Shown here piece after piece: positions 33,802-42,238 of a DNA stretch of 64,000 bases. The stretch is from Alphaproteobacteria bacterium (GTDB lineage: Bacteria; Pseudomonadota; Alphaproteobacteria; Rhizobiales; Xanthobacteraceae): assembly GCA_037200445.1 (NCBI GenBank), contig JBBCGH010000001.1:620001-684000 (forward strand), written 5' to 3'. The notes beneath the pieces were generated by a model. It was not told the DNA's origin and ran no database searches. It saw only the letters and a list, made by a program, of their open reading frames with translations. The position numbers and the translations under genes are program-made. Each line of letters starts with the position of its first letter. Within the stretch, counting starts at the first letter, position 1.

Positions 33802-34538
33802 CGGCGCGGCTTGCCTCCATCGTGCTGTTCCTCGCCATCTGGTGGCTCGGCGCGCTTATCGCAGGAGAGGCACTGCTACCGGGGCCCCTGACCGTGCTCG
33901 GCGCAATTGTCAGCGAGGCGCGCTCCGGCGCGCTTTTCCTGCATCTCGGCGCGACCCTCGCGCGTGTCGCGCTGGCGTTCACGCTTGCCATGGCACTCGG
34001 CACCGCACTTGGGCTCGCGATGGGCCGTTCACCTCTCGTCGACCGCATCGCCGACCCGTGGGTGCTGATCCTCCTCAACCTGCCGGCCTTGGTGGTGATC
34101 GTGCTCGCCTACATCTGGGCGGGACTGACCGAAGCCGCGGCGATCGCTGCCGTTGCGATCAACAAGCTGCCGAACACCGCCGTGACGGTGCGCGAAGGGG
34201 CGCGCGCGCTCGACCGTAATCTCGACGAGATGGCTCAGGTTTTCCGCATGTCGCGCTGGACCGTGTTCCGGCATGTGGTTCTGCCGCAACTTGCACCCTA
34301 CATCGCGGCGTCGGCGCGCTCCGGTCTCTCGCTCGTGTGGAAGATCGTGCTGGTAGTGGAGCTGCTTGGACGCCCGAACGGCGTCGGATTCGAGATCGGG
34401 GTTGCGTTCCAGCTCTTTGACGTGACGCGCATCCTCGCCTATGCGCTGAGCTTCACCGCGATCGTGCTGATGATGGAATCATTCCTGGTGCAGCCCCTTG
34501 AACGACGCACGTCCCGCTGGCGCCTCCGGCCCGCTTGA
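33798..34538 (+). CDS. ABC transporter permease (SsuC/TauC type)
   Basis: A 246-residue inner-membrane permease with about six segments. The EAA loop is visible as EMAQVFRMSRWTVFRHVVLPQL. ATG 33798 overlaps the stop of the binding-protein gene, and its 3' end overlaps the ATPase gene by about 40 bases. It forms one importer with its neighbours. Confidence 0.88.
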   Translation: MTARLASIVLFLAIWWLGALIAGEALLPGPLTVLGAIVSEARSGALFLHLGATLARVALAFTLAMALGTALGLAMGRSPLVDRIADPWVLILLNLPALVVIVLAYIWAGLTEAAAIAAVAINKLPNTAVTVREGARALDRNLDEMAQVFRMSRWTVFRHVVLPQLAPYIAASARSGLSLVWKIVLVVELLGRPNGVGFEIGVAFQLFDVTRILAYALSFTAIVLMMESFLVQPLERRTSRWRLRPA

Positions 34539-35229
34539 GGTCTCGATCGCCAGAAAAGCCTATCGGACTGCCTCGGGCGAGCACGTCGACGTGCTTCACA
34601 ATGTCGGATTCTCGATGCGCGACCGTGAGGTCCTGGCGCTGGTGGGACCATCGGGATGCGGCAAGACCACGCTCCTGCGCATCGTGGCGGGGCTGGATCA
34701 TGATTTTGAGGGCAGCGTGACGCGCCCGCCGGGCGTCATCGGCATGGTATTTCAGGAGCCGCGGCTGCTGCCGTGGCGAAGCGTTGAAGACAATGTGCGC
34801 CTTGCCGCTCCGCACGCTGACGACGCAGCACTCGGCACGCTTTTCGAGATGCTCGATCTGTCCGCGCATCGAGGGCACTTCCCGGGCGAGCTATCGCTCG
34901 GGCTTGCACGCCGCGTTGCATTGGCGCGCGCTTTCGCCGTCGAGCCGACCCTGCTCATTCTTGACGAGCCGTTCACCTCGCTGGATGCGCCACTTGCCGC
35001 CCGGCTGCGTGACGAACTGACGCTGCTGGTCGCGCGCAGGCCGGTCACGACGCTCCTGGTGACGCACGATCTCGACGAGGCGGCGCAGCTCGCGGACCGG
35101 TTCATCGCCTTGTCGGCGCGGCCGGCGCGCGTTCTCGCCGAGATTCCGGTTTCCGGCAGGCGCGGTGCGCGAGATGAAAACGAAATTGCCGCTGCAAAAG
35201 CAGGCCTCATCCGCTGGCTCAACACATGA
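34498..35229 (+). CDS. ABC transporter ATP-binding protein with variant signature
   Basis: A 243-residue ATPase: Walker A GPSGCGKTT, Q-loop VFQEPRLLPW, Walker B LLILDEPFTSLD, switch His LLVTHDLDEA. The signature motif reads LSLGLARRVALARA, with Leu in place of the first Gly of LSGG; this may weaken ATP sandwiching. The TTG start at 34498 gives the full-length N-terminus and overlaps the permease; no strong ribosome binding site was seen, so translational coupling is likely. Confidence 0.85.
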   Translation: MNDARPAGASGPLEVSIARKAYRTASGEHVDVLHNVGFSMRDREVLALVGPSGCGKTTLLRIVAGLDHDFEGSVTRPPGVIGMVFQEPRLLPWRSVEDNVRLAAPHADDAALGTLFEMLDLSAHRGHFPGELSLGLARRVALARAFAVEPTLLILDEPFTSLDAPLAARLRDELTLLVARRPVTTLLVTHDLDEAAQLADRFIALSARPARVLAEIPVSGRRGARDENEIAAAKAGLIRWLNT

Positions 35230-35891
35230 CGCTTTTGATCTTCGACTGCGACGGCGTGCTGGTCGACTCGGAAGTGATTGCGCATCAAACATTGCTGGAT
35301 GCCATTGCTCCGCTCGGCTTGACGATTCCCCTGAAGGATTCATTCGCAATATTTTCCGGCCGCAGCCTGAAGGACACGCTCGCGATCATCGAACAGCGGC
35401 TGGGACGCGCGCCTCCCGGCGATTTCCTCGAGCAAAGCCGGGCGCTCTTGTTCGAGAGGTTTCGCCAGAACCTGAAACCGGTTGCCGGCATCGCCGATGC
35501 AATCGCGGCATTGCCGTATCCCCGATGTGTCGCCTCATCGTCATCGTTCGACCGGCTTCGCCTCGTCCTTGAGATCACGGGCCTCGCGCCTCTGTTCGGC
35601 GCGCATGTGTTCAGCGCGACGCAGGTTGAGCGCGGCAAGCCCGCGCCCGACCTGTTCCTCTTTGCCGCACGGCAAATGGGCGCGACGCCGGTGCATTGCA
35701 TTGTGGTCGAAGACTCGACGCTCGGCATCGAGGCGGGACGCGCCGCGGGCATGCGGGTGATTGGATTTGCCGGCGCAAGTCACGCGACCGATGCACTCGC
35801 CCATGACCTTGAACGTGCCGGCGCAGACCGGGTGATCCGGGGGATGCGCGATCTGCCACGTTGCGTCGAAGGGCTGAAAGTGCCCGAATAG
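35226..35891 (+). CDS. HAD-IA family phosphatase
   Basis: A 221-residue HAD hydrolase: motif I FDCDGVLVDSE (nucleophile Asp), motif II ASSSS, motif III Lys in ERGKPAPD, motif IV VVEDSTLGIEAG. It resembles phosphoglycolate phosphatase or beta-phosphoglucomutase, and the substrate is not fixed. Its ATG overlaps the ABC ATPase stop, so it belongs to that operon, which raises the possibility of a phosphorylated transported compound. Confidence 0.85.
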   Translation: MTLLIFDCDGVLVDSEVIAHQTLLDAIAPLGLTIPLKDSFAIFSGRSLKDTLAIIEQRLGRAPPGDFLEQSRALLFERFRQNLKPVAGIADAIAALPYPRCVASSSSFDRLRLVLEITGLAPLFGAHVFSATQVERGKPAPDLFLFAARQMGATPVHCIVVEDSTLGIEAGRAAGMRVIGFAGASHATDALAHDLERAGADRVIRGMRDLPRCVEGLKVPE

Positions 35892-35909
35892 CCGTCACGG
35901 GAGGAGAAC

Positions 35910-36257
35910 ATGATCCGCATCGCGACAGCGACGATTGCCCTCGTGCTGACGGTCTCGGCGGCGCAGGCGGCCGAACGCGCCCGCATGCGCGTCTGGAACC
36001 TCACGCTCTATACGCTCACCAGCCTGCAGTTTTCGGCACCGGGGCAGAACGCCTGGGGCAAGAACCAATGCGAGAACGACGACGACAAGACCGTCGATCA
36101 TGATGAGCGCCTGCGCATCACGGGGCTTGCGCCGGGCCGCTATGACGCAAAGCTCGCCGACAAGATCGGGCGCACCTGCGTCGTCAAGGACGTGGAGGTG
36201 AAAGACGGCGTGTTCGCGATCGAGGAAAAGCAGCTCACCGACTGCCAGCAGAAATAG
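35910..36257 (+). CDS. Small secreted hypothetical protein (115 aa)
   Basis: A 115-residue exported protein (signal peptide about MIRIATATIALVLTVSAAQA) with a strong GGGAGGAG ribosome binding site. The mature domain has three cysteines (NQCEND, RTCVVK, TDCQQK) and a beta-rich pattern (MRVWNLTLYTLTSLQFS). No family is recognised. It ends the plus-strand operon, two bases from the convergent folP stop. Confidence 0.7.
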   Translation: MIRIATATIALVLTVSAAQAAERARMRVWNLTLYTLTSLQFSAPGQNAWGKNQCENDDDKTVDHDERLRITGLAPGRYDAKLADKIGRTCVVKDVEVKDGVFAIEEKQLTDCQQK

Positions 36258-36259
36258 CC

Positions 36260-37075
36260 TCAGCCGCGAACCGTCTGGAACACCTTGAGCGCCGCGATAT
36301 GGTCGGCGACGTCGTGCACGCGGAACAGCGACGCCCCGCACGCCGCTGCGGCCAGCGCAGCGGCGATCGTGCCGGCGCGTTCGCCCTCGCCGCCGTCACC
36401 CAGCGACGAGCCGAGGAACTTCTTGCGCGATACGCCGACCAGGAAGGGCCGTCCGTAGTCCTTCAGTTCGGCGAGCCGCCGCACCGCATCGACATTCTGT
36501 CGCGAAGTCTTCGCAAAGCCGATGCCGGGATCGAGGATGATCCGCTCTGCCGGAATGCCGGCCCTGGCGGCGAGCGCCAGCGAGTGGTCGAAGAAGCGGC
36601 GCATGTCATCGATGATGTCGATGTCGCGATCGATCTCGGCCCTGTTGTGCATGATCACGAGCGCAGCTTCGGATGCCGCGACCGTCCCGGCCATTGCGGG
36701 GTCGCGCTGCAGGCCCCACACGTCGTTGACGAGGATCGCGCCGGCCTCGACGGCACGCGCCGCAACGCGCGCCTTGGTGGTGTCGATCGACACCGGCAGG
36801 TCGCCGAGCGCGGCCAGCACCGGCGCGAGCCGTGCCAGCTCTTCGGCCTCCGGCACCGCAACCGCGCCAGGGCGCGTCGATTCGGCGCCGACATCGACGA
36901 TATCCGCGCCTTCGCCCGCCATCTGCCGCGCGCGTGCGACCGCCGCTTCCAGGGACTGAAACAGCCCGCCGTCGGAGAACGAATCCGGCGTTACGTTCAG
37001 TATGCCCATCACGACGGGGCGGACGCCGATTGTCCCGAGAAAAGCGTCACGCCGCGCGCGCTGATCCGCGCGCAT
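36260..37075 (-). CDS. folP: Dihydropteroate synthase
   Basis: A 271-residue folate enzyme joining p-aminobenzoate and dihydropterin diphosphate. Motifs: VMGILNVTPDSFSDGG near the N-terminus, DIVDVGAESTRPGA, SIDTTKARVA, ILVNDVWG, and IILDPGIGFAKT. It is the last gene of the phhB-fhc operon. Unlike the DUF6513-containing paralogue at 17615, it has the complete classical folate motifs, so the cell encodes two DHPS-fold proteins. Its start overlaps the small gene upstream. Confidence 0.95.
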   Translation of the reverse strand: MRADQRARRDAFLGTIGVRPVVMGILNVTPDSFSDGGLFQSLEAAVARARQMAGEGADIVDVGAESTRPGAVAVPEAEELARLAPVLAALGDLPVSIDTTKARVAARAVEAGAILVNDVWGLQRDPAMAGTVAASEAALVIMHNRAEIDRDIDIIDDMRRFFDHSLALAARAGIPAERIILDPGIGFAKTSRQNVDAVRRLAELKDYGRPFLVGVSRKKFLGSSLGDGGEGERAGTIAAALAAAACGASLFRVHDVADHIAALKVFQTVRG

Positions 37076-37286
37076 CGGCCTTGTCCTGCTTGCCGGGATA
37101 TTCGCAGTGATAGCTTTTGATGACCCATTGCGGATGGTCGCCGATCCATTGCGCCATGTAGGGCTGAGCCGCCATCACGCACTGCTTCAGCGAGCCCTGC
37201 CAGGCGAACTGAAGATGCTTGTCCTCGCACTGGTCGGGATGCGCGACCGCGCACACCAGCATGACGATCTCGATGAAGCCTTGCAT
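37047..37286 (-). CDS. Small hypothetical protein (79 aa) between fhcC and folP
   Basis: A 79-residue protein beginning ATG 37286 with GAGGG upstream. It contains three cysteines and a Trp-rich centre (WQGSLKQCVMAAQPYMAQW, then YHCEYPGKQDKA). No signal peptide is obvious, although the first 14 residues are hydrophobic. The 3' end overlaps the folP start by 29 bases. Function unknown. Confidence 0.55.
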   Translation of the reverse strand: MQGFIEIVMLVCAVAHPDQCEDKHLQFAWQGSLKQCVMAAQPYMAQWIGDHPQWVIKSYHCEYPGKQDKADARGSARAA

Positions 37287-37333
37287 GGCGAAGCCCTCGG
37301 AGCTTAGCGAATCCCAGTATATACGCAAAAGCT

Positions 37334-38146
37334 TCAGTCCGGGTTTCCGGTGAAAAGCTCGCCCTTCCCCAATACCGCCATGTCCCCGGCATAACGGCGC
37401 AGCGGGCGTTGCAGCAGCGCTGCGGTCCGTGGGCTGTACGGCTTGAGGAAGCCCGCCATCAGCCGCATCGCGAGCAACGCATGCATTCCGCAATCGACGA
37501 ATGTCGGGGAGAACGCTGTGCAGCCTTCGCCAACGATGATTGTGCCGCGCTTCATCAGATAGCCTGGAAGGGCGCCCGCCTTGCGTCGGACGATCAGCGT
37601 GCCGGCGATCATGCGGCTCCCGGCGTAGTCGGAGGCACTGCCCTCGATCAGGATCGTTCCGCGCCGCATCTTGTCGCCCGCACGCGCGCCTGCATCCCCG
37701 CGTACGATCACGAGCCCGCCGCGCATGCCGGCGATCTCGCCCGCGATCGGCCCGCCGAGCCGATCGCCCGCCGAGCCTTTGATCTCGATTTCGCCGCCCT
37801 TCATGCCGGACGCCGCCCAATGACCGGTATCACCGCCGATGATCAGGCGGCCGCCCGTCATCAATCGGCCGGCCTGAATGCCCACATCACCCGCGACGGT
37901 GATCGCGCCTCGGCTCATGCCGGCACCGACGCCATCGAGCCGTTCGCACGCGCCTTCGATGCGGATGCGCCCCGCATCGCCCATGCGCAGGCGGAAGGCG
38001 TCGCCGACGGTGACACGTACCTTCGTGGTCTGAAGCTCGATGCTGTTGATGCTCGCGGCGCTCTTGCCGGCGAGCAGATGCGGCACCAGCGGCGACAGAT
38101 CGAGCCGCTGCTCGGGCCGTTTCCGCAATGTCAGCACCAGCGTCAC
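37334..38146 (-). CDS. fhcC: Formylmethanofuran dehydrogenase subunit C (FhcC)
   Basis: A 270-residue beta-helix subunit of the formyltransferase/hydrolase complex. About nine repeats of the form GxxAGxxMxGGxIxIxGD are visible (AGRLMTGGRLIIGGDTG, AGDKMRRGTILIEGSA). GTG at 38146 overlaps the fhcD stop and gives the family length; no in-frame ATG lies near. In bacteria the complex converts formyl-H4MPT to formate plus H4MPT. Confidence 0.92.
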   Translation of the reverse strand: MTLVLTLRKRPEQRLDLSPLVPHLLAGKSAASINSIELQTTKVRVTVGDAFRLRMGDAGRIRIEGACERLDGVGAGMSRGAITVAGDVGIQAGRLMTGGRLIIGGDTGHWAASGMKGGEIEIKGSAGDRLGGPIAGEIAGMRGGLVIVRGDAGARAGDKMRRGTILIEGSASDYAGSRMIAGTLIVRRKAGALPGYLMKRGTIIVGEGCTAFSPTFVDCGMHALLAMRLMAGFLKPYSPRTAALLQRPLRRYAGDMAVLGKGELFTGNPD

Positions 38147-39048
38147 AGCAAATCCTTCAGATGGAAGTGGTGCGGCCCAAGTTTGCCCCCGTAGTTGCCG
38201 GCGCCGATGCGCAGCGCGCCGCGCTTCGGCCCCAGCTTCACGATTGCCGCAATGCCGGCGCGCATCGCGTTCGCGACTGTGTCCGCCGTCAGCCCGTCGA
38301 TCACGATTTCGAGCACCGAGCCGACATCCGCGTCGAGCGCGGTCGTCACGGCCCCGCGCAGCGTCGGCGCATAGGCGTCGTTGGTCGAGGCCATCACCCC
38401 CTTGTACTTCGAGCCGACCTTCGAACCCGAACGCACGATCCCGCCCGGAAACGGCGCGATCGCGTCCGGCACCTTGTCGATCGCCTTCATGGCAGCCTCG
38501 GCGGCGGCGAGCGTACTTGCGGCCGTGCGCCCCATGATGAGCAGGTTGCCGCCGCCGACCGCTTGCTTGGTGAGGCCGGTCGCCGCCTCGCAGACGAACT
38601 CGCCATCCATCACGGGAATGCGCCAGTAGTGCTTCCCGCCGAAGCGCTTGGAGATTTGCCAGCCGTCGCCGAAGTAGCGCAATGCATTGCCAAGCCGCAG
38701 CGTTTCTTCGCCGTCGAGGCCCGCGTAACAGGCCGAGCCCGGGCTGGTCAGCACGCACTGGCCGACGCGTGCGGCAAGTTGCTTCTGCAGTTCCCCGGTC
38801 GAGGTCGAGAACAACAGCACGCGCATGCCGGGACGCCCGTCGGGCGTCTCGCGTGCGGTCAGCTCGCGATCGATGCCGGCTTCTGCGCCGCAGCCGATCA
38901 CCGAGGTGGCAAAGCCCGTCATCGTGACGGCGGCCTGTCGCGCCCAGCGCGCGCTGTCCGCGGTGATGACCACCGCGGTCGCCCGCATGCCGAAGGCTTC
39001 GGCGAAGGTGTCGTCGATGCGTACGCCCTTGTGGGTCAACGTGCGCAT
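38143..39048 (-). CDS. fhcD: Formylmethanofuran:tetrahydromethanopterin formyltransferase (FhcD/Ftr)
   Basis: A 301-residue cytoplasmic enzyme moving the formyl group between H4MPT and methylofuran within the Fhc complex. Family sequence runs throughout: TFAEAFGMRATAVVITA near the start, GGGNLLIMG in the middle, FPGGIVRSGSKVGSKYKG, and the GNYGGKLGPHHFHLKDLL end. ATG 39048 was chosen; the longer frame upstream lies inside fhcA. It overlaps fhcA by 13 and fhcC by 4 bases. Confidence 0.94.
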   Translation of the reverse strand: MRTLTHKGVRIDDTFAEAFGMRATAVVITADSARWARQAAVTMTGFATSVIGCGAEAGIDRELTARETPDGRPGMRVLLFSTSTGELQKQLAARVGQCVLTSPGSACYAGLDGEETLRLGNALRYFGDGWQISKRFGGKHYWRIPVMDGEFVCEAATGLTKQAVGGGNLLIMGRTAASTLAAAEAAMKAIDKVPDAIAPFPGGIVRSGSKVGSKYKGVMASTNDAYAPTLRGAVTTALDADVGSVLEIVIDGLTADTVANAMRAGIAAIVKLGPKRGALRIGAGNYGGKLGPHHFHLKDLL

Positions 39049-40676
39049 GGCACCAGTCCGAATGGCGCGGGGCGCGGGATCGCGAAGTCCGGCACCTTGA
39101 TGAAATCGTCGGCGAGGCCGTAGCGCGTGTCGTAGTAGGCGGCCATGCGGCGGTCCATCGCAGCGTCGTAGTCCGGCCGCACCGTGAGTGCGCGGCCGAA
39201 GCGGTAATGCGTGACCTTGCCGTTCCGCACGACGAGCTCGCCATCCTTGAACACCAGTGCGGCCGACCCGAACATCCGCGCGCGGCCTTGTCCGTCGTCG
39301 TAGACCGCCACATCGGCCACGGCGCCGGCGCCAAGATGGCCGCGATCCGAAAGCCCAAGCAGCCGGGCGGGCGCGGCGCGCGTCATCGTGGCGATTTCGG
39401 CGAGCGTATATTCGCGCGCGATCGAGGGGAGGGTGGTCGCCGCCATCGCCTCCTTGGGCAGCTTCGCGATCCACTCGGCGCGCAGCTCGCGGCTCATGAG
39501 CAGCGCGAAAATCTCGGGATAGGTCGTGAACGGCGCGCCGTTCGGATGATCGGTGGTGAAGAATACCCGCGACGGATCGTCGATCAGCAGGAACAGCTCC
39601 AGCCCGGCCGCCCATTGCACGGCGTTATAGAAATCGCTGGCGCGGTAATTGTACGGCACGATCCCGCCGCCGTTCGCGTCGCCGTCGAAGATTACCCATT
39701 TGCGCGGCTTTGCCTGATGCCGCGCGTCGAACTGGCGCAGCACGTCGGACGAGATCGTGACCGTCTGTCCGAACATCACCTGCCCGACATCGACGGTTAC
39801 CACCTTCGCGGCGTTTACAGCCTCTGCAAGCCGCGGCGCGGCCGACGAGAAGCCGCGTTCGCCCTCCTTGCCGTAGGCATAGAACTGTACATGCGCGAGA
39901 TGCAGCGGCACGTCTTCGGCTGCCGCGATGGTTGCGAGCGCGGTCTCGACGTTCCCCGCCATGCCGAGATTGTTGCAGTGAAGGTGCAGCGGATGCGGCA
40001 CGCCGAGCTCGCGCACCGCATGTTGCAGCGCCTTGAAGATCGCGCGCGACGAGACCCCGTAATGGGGCACTGCGTCGTCGAGCGAGAACGAGCGTGCATT
40101 GGCCTTGAACGCCACGGCGCCGCCCGCATTGATGCACTTGATGCCGAGCGCGCGCGAGGTTTGCAGCGTCCACGCGACATGGTCGCGGATCGCGGCCGGG
40201 CCATCTTTCTGACGCAGCAGGCCGAGCAGAAAATCGTCGTTGCCGAGCACGCTAAGGATCGCCTTGTCGATGATCGGCGTGTCGGCGAGCTCGAGATGCG
40301 CGTGCAACGCGTGGTGCGGCGAGACAGCCGGTTCGACCACGGTGGTGAAGCCCATTTCGGCGTAACGGCAGCCGGTCTCGAAGGTCGACCAGCCGGCGGT
40401 CGAAAGTGGCGTTTCGGCTGGACGGCGCGTGGAGGCCTTGTGCTGTTCGGGGAGCAGAAGCCGCGCGGTATTCGTGTTGGCGCCGGCGATGTGCGAGTGG
40501 ATATCGATGGCGCCCGCCATAACGACCTTGCCGCGCGCATCGTGAGTTTGGTCCGCTTGCGCGCCCGGCGGCGCATCGACGATGTACCCGTCGCGCACCC
40601 AGACATCGCCGACGGCATCGCGTCCGTGCGCCGGGTCGATCACGCGGCCACCCGCGATGCGCGTCAGCATGGCCAC
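39036..40676 (-). CDS. fhcA: Formylmethanofuran dehydrogenase subunit A (FhcA), amidohydrolase-like
   Basis: A 546-residue amidohydrolase-fold subunit. The metal-binding start AGAIDIHSHIAGANTN (His-x-His) is present, with later HLHCNNLGM and FFTTDHPNGAPFTTYP. In the bacterial complex FhcA hydrolyses formyl-methylofuran to formate; polyglutamylated methylofuran has been reported as its bound cofactor in Methylorubrum. Start ATG 40676 or 40670, overlapping the fhcB stop. Confidence 0.94.
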   Translation of the reverse strand: MAMLTRIAGGRVIDPAHGRDAVGDVWVRDGYIVDAPPGAQADQTHDARGKVVMAGAIDIHSHIAGANTNTARLLLPEQHKASTRRPAETPLSTAGWSTFETGCRYAEMGFTTVVEPAVSPHHALHAHLELADTPIIDKAILSVLGNDDFLLGLLRQKDGPAAIRDHVAWTLQTSRALGIKCINAGGAVAFKANARSFSLDDAVPHYGVSSRAIFKALQHAVRELGVPHPLHLHCNNLGMAGNVETALATIAAAEDVPLHLAHVQFYAYGKEGERGFSSAAPRLAEAVNAAKVVTVDVGQVMFGQTVTISSDVLRQFDARHQAKPRKWVIFDGDANGGGIVPYNYRASDFYNAVQWAAGLELFLLIDDPSRVFFTTDHPNGAPFTTYPEIFALLMSRELRAEWIAKLPKEAMAATTLPSIAREYTLAEIATMTRAAPARLLGLSDRGHLGAGAVADVAVYDDGQGRARMFGSAALVFKDGELVVRNGKVTHYRFGRALTVRPDYDAAMDRRMAAYYDTRYGLADDFIKVPDFAIPRPAPFGLVPCAR

Positions 40677-41740
40677 GCTCCGCCCGGCAGCGCAGCCGCG
40701 ATGCGGGTGATCACGTCCGCGACCGAGGGCATATCGATCCGGTGCGACGCGACCTTCGCGACAAGCGTGCCGGTTCGAGGGTCATGCTCGACGCTGTCGT
40801 GGTCGAGCGCGGGTCGCCCGACCTGAATGTGGATGGCGGATTGTGTCGGCTCGCCCGCAGTGAGCGTGATGGTGGGGACGTGTGTGCGCCAGTTCGGCTG
40901 CGCCGGCCCATAGGCCGAGATCCACACCGCGCAATCCGCCTCGCCATCCTCGATCAGCCGCCTTGCGCCGAACCGCCAGGGATCATGCTCGGGATACCCG
41001 CGTCCGAACGCAGTGCGCGGCGGAAAACCCGTCATCCAGCCGCTCGCCTGCGTGACGCCGATGGCATTGTCGGCGGGCGCGAGCGGCAGGCCGGTGAAGC
41101 GCGTCGCGGGGTTGAGCTCGTCGATCAAACCAAACAGCATCTCGATGGTCAGCTCATCGAGCGCCGCCGCTGACCACACCGCAACGCCGAAGCGCGCCGC
41201 CCGCAACGCTGTGGCGAGGCCGGCGATTGCCTTGGGCACTCTCGCCAGACGCCCGCCAACACAGGCGCGCAGCAGCGCAAGCTGCCCGGGTAGTTCGGCG
41301 GGACTTCGGCCGACGACCTTCGCGCCGGCTGGCACCGCGCTCTTGCCCGGACACAGCCAGAAGACGCGCCGCGCGCCGCCGATCTCCGCTGCGAGCGGCG
41401 CCGACACGAGCCGCTCACCAAGGTCCGACCATGTCTCGGTCAGGCTCGGTCCGACCAGCAACAGCGTGTCGCCGCGCAGCCGCGCCTCGTTCGGTGTGGT
41501 TACGTAGGCGCCGGCCTCGCGCATCACCGTGAGGTCGCGCAGCAGCGCATCCGAATGCATTTGGTCGATGACGCCGCCGACGCGCTCGGCGAGCGCAATC
41601 GCGGCGCGCGCGCCCGCGATGTCGGTGCCAAGGCCTGCGATCACCGGCAGGCGGCTTGCGGCAAGCAGCTTCGCGGCTTGCGCAACCGCGGCCTCGAGCG
41701 TCACGGGTCTGCCGTCGATCCGCGCCTCGCTCATCGGCAT
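40664..41740 (-). CDS. fhcB: Formylmethanofuran dehydrogenase subunit B (FhcB)
   Basis: A 358-residue homologue of FwdB/FmdB (LPVIAGLGTDIAGARAAI, then GSxx-type segments). It is shorter than the archaeal molybdenum/tungsten subunit. I see no N-terminal CxxC iron-sulfur motif; the few cysteines (WLCPGK, RACVGG, ADCAVW, terminal WPC) do not form one. This fits a non-redox bacterial form. It lies 42 bases after phhB. Confidence 0.9.
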   Translation of the reverse strand: MPMSEARIDGRPVTLEAAVAQAAKLLAASRLPVIAGLGTDIAGARAAIALAERVGGVIDQMHSDALLRDLTVMREAGAYVTTPNEARLRGDTLLLVGPSLTETWSDLGERLVSAPLAAEIGGARRVFWLCPGKSAVPAGAKVVGRSPAELPGQLALLRACVGGRLARVPKAIAGLATALRAARFGVAVWSAAALDELTIEMLFGLIDELNPATRFTGLPLAPADNAIGVTQASGWMTGFPPRTAFGRGYPEHDPWRFGARRLIEDGEADCAVWISAYGPAQPNWRTHVPTITLTAGEPTQSAIHIQVGRPALDHDSVEHDPRTGTLVAKVASHRIDMPSVADVITRIAAALPGGAWPC

Positions 41741-41782
41741 TTCCTCAAATCCTCGCCGCTGTCGGCCGCGGCGTTCGGAACG

Positions 41783-42157
41783 TCAGTCGTACTTGATGTA
41801 GGCGAACCGCTGGTCCTTGTCGGGGGTGCCTTCGAGCGCGCCGCCGCTCTTGGCGGGCTGCCAGTGCACCACGTCCTCGATCTTCTTCGCGAGCTCGAAA
41901 TCCTTGTCGGTGATCCCTTTCGCGGCGTGATTTTGCAGCCGCACCTCGACCCACGCATAGGACGCCGTGATATCGGGGTGATGCCATGCGGCTTCTGCCA
42001 AGTGGCCGACGGTGTTGATCACCATCAACGTGCCCTTCCAGCCGTGCGTCTTGTACTTGCGGCGGATCCAGCCGTTCTCGAGATGCCAGTGCGGCAGGTC
42101 GCGCTTGAGCCGGTCGGTGATTTCCGCGTCGGAGTAGGTGCGTTCCTTCTCGGTCAT
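41783..42157 (-). CDS. phhB: 4a-hydroxytetrahydrobiopterin dehydratase (PCD) family
   Basis: A 124-residue pterin-4a-carbinolamine dehydratase homologue. The signature EAAWHHPDITASYAWVEVRL (paired His, then the beta strand) and GITDKDFELAKKIEDV are present. No phenylalanine hydroxylase is nearby; in H4MPT gene clusters this family may act in pterin handling instead. It heads the minus-strand fhc operon with GGAGAAAAGCG before ATG 42157 and faces mptG across 81 bases. Confidence 0.88.
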   Translation of the reverse strand: MTEKERTYSDAEITDRLKRDLPHWHLENGWIRRKYKTHGWKGTLMVINTVGHLAEAAWHHPDITASYAWVEVRLQNHAAKGITDKDFELAKKIEDVVHWQPAKSGGALEGTPDKDQRFAYIKYD

Positions 42158-42238
42158 CGCTTTTCTCCTGCGGCGATTGCCATCGCGCATCGTGTGACGC
42201 AGTGTAGACTCCGAATTCATCCAAGAAAAACCCCGCGC

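Noticed and set aside
37334-39358. 674-codon open frame covering fhcC and fhcD
   Set aside because: Only the 3' part (from GTG 38146) matches a family; the rest is an out-of-frame reading of fhcD and fhcA, not a fusion.
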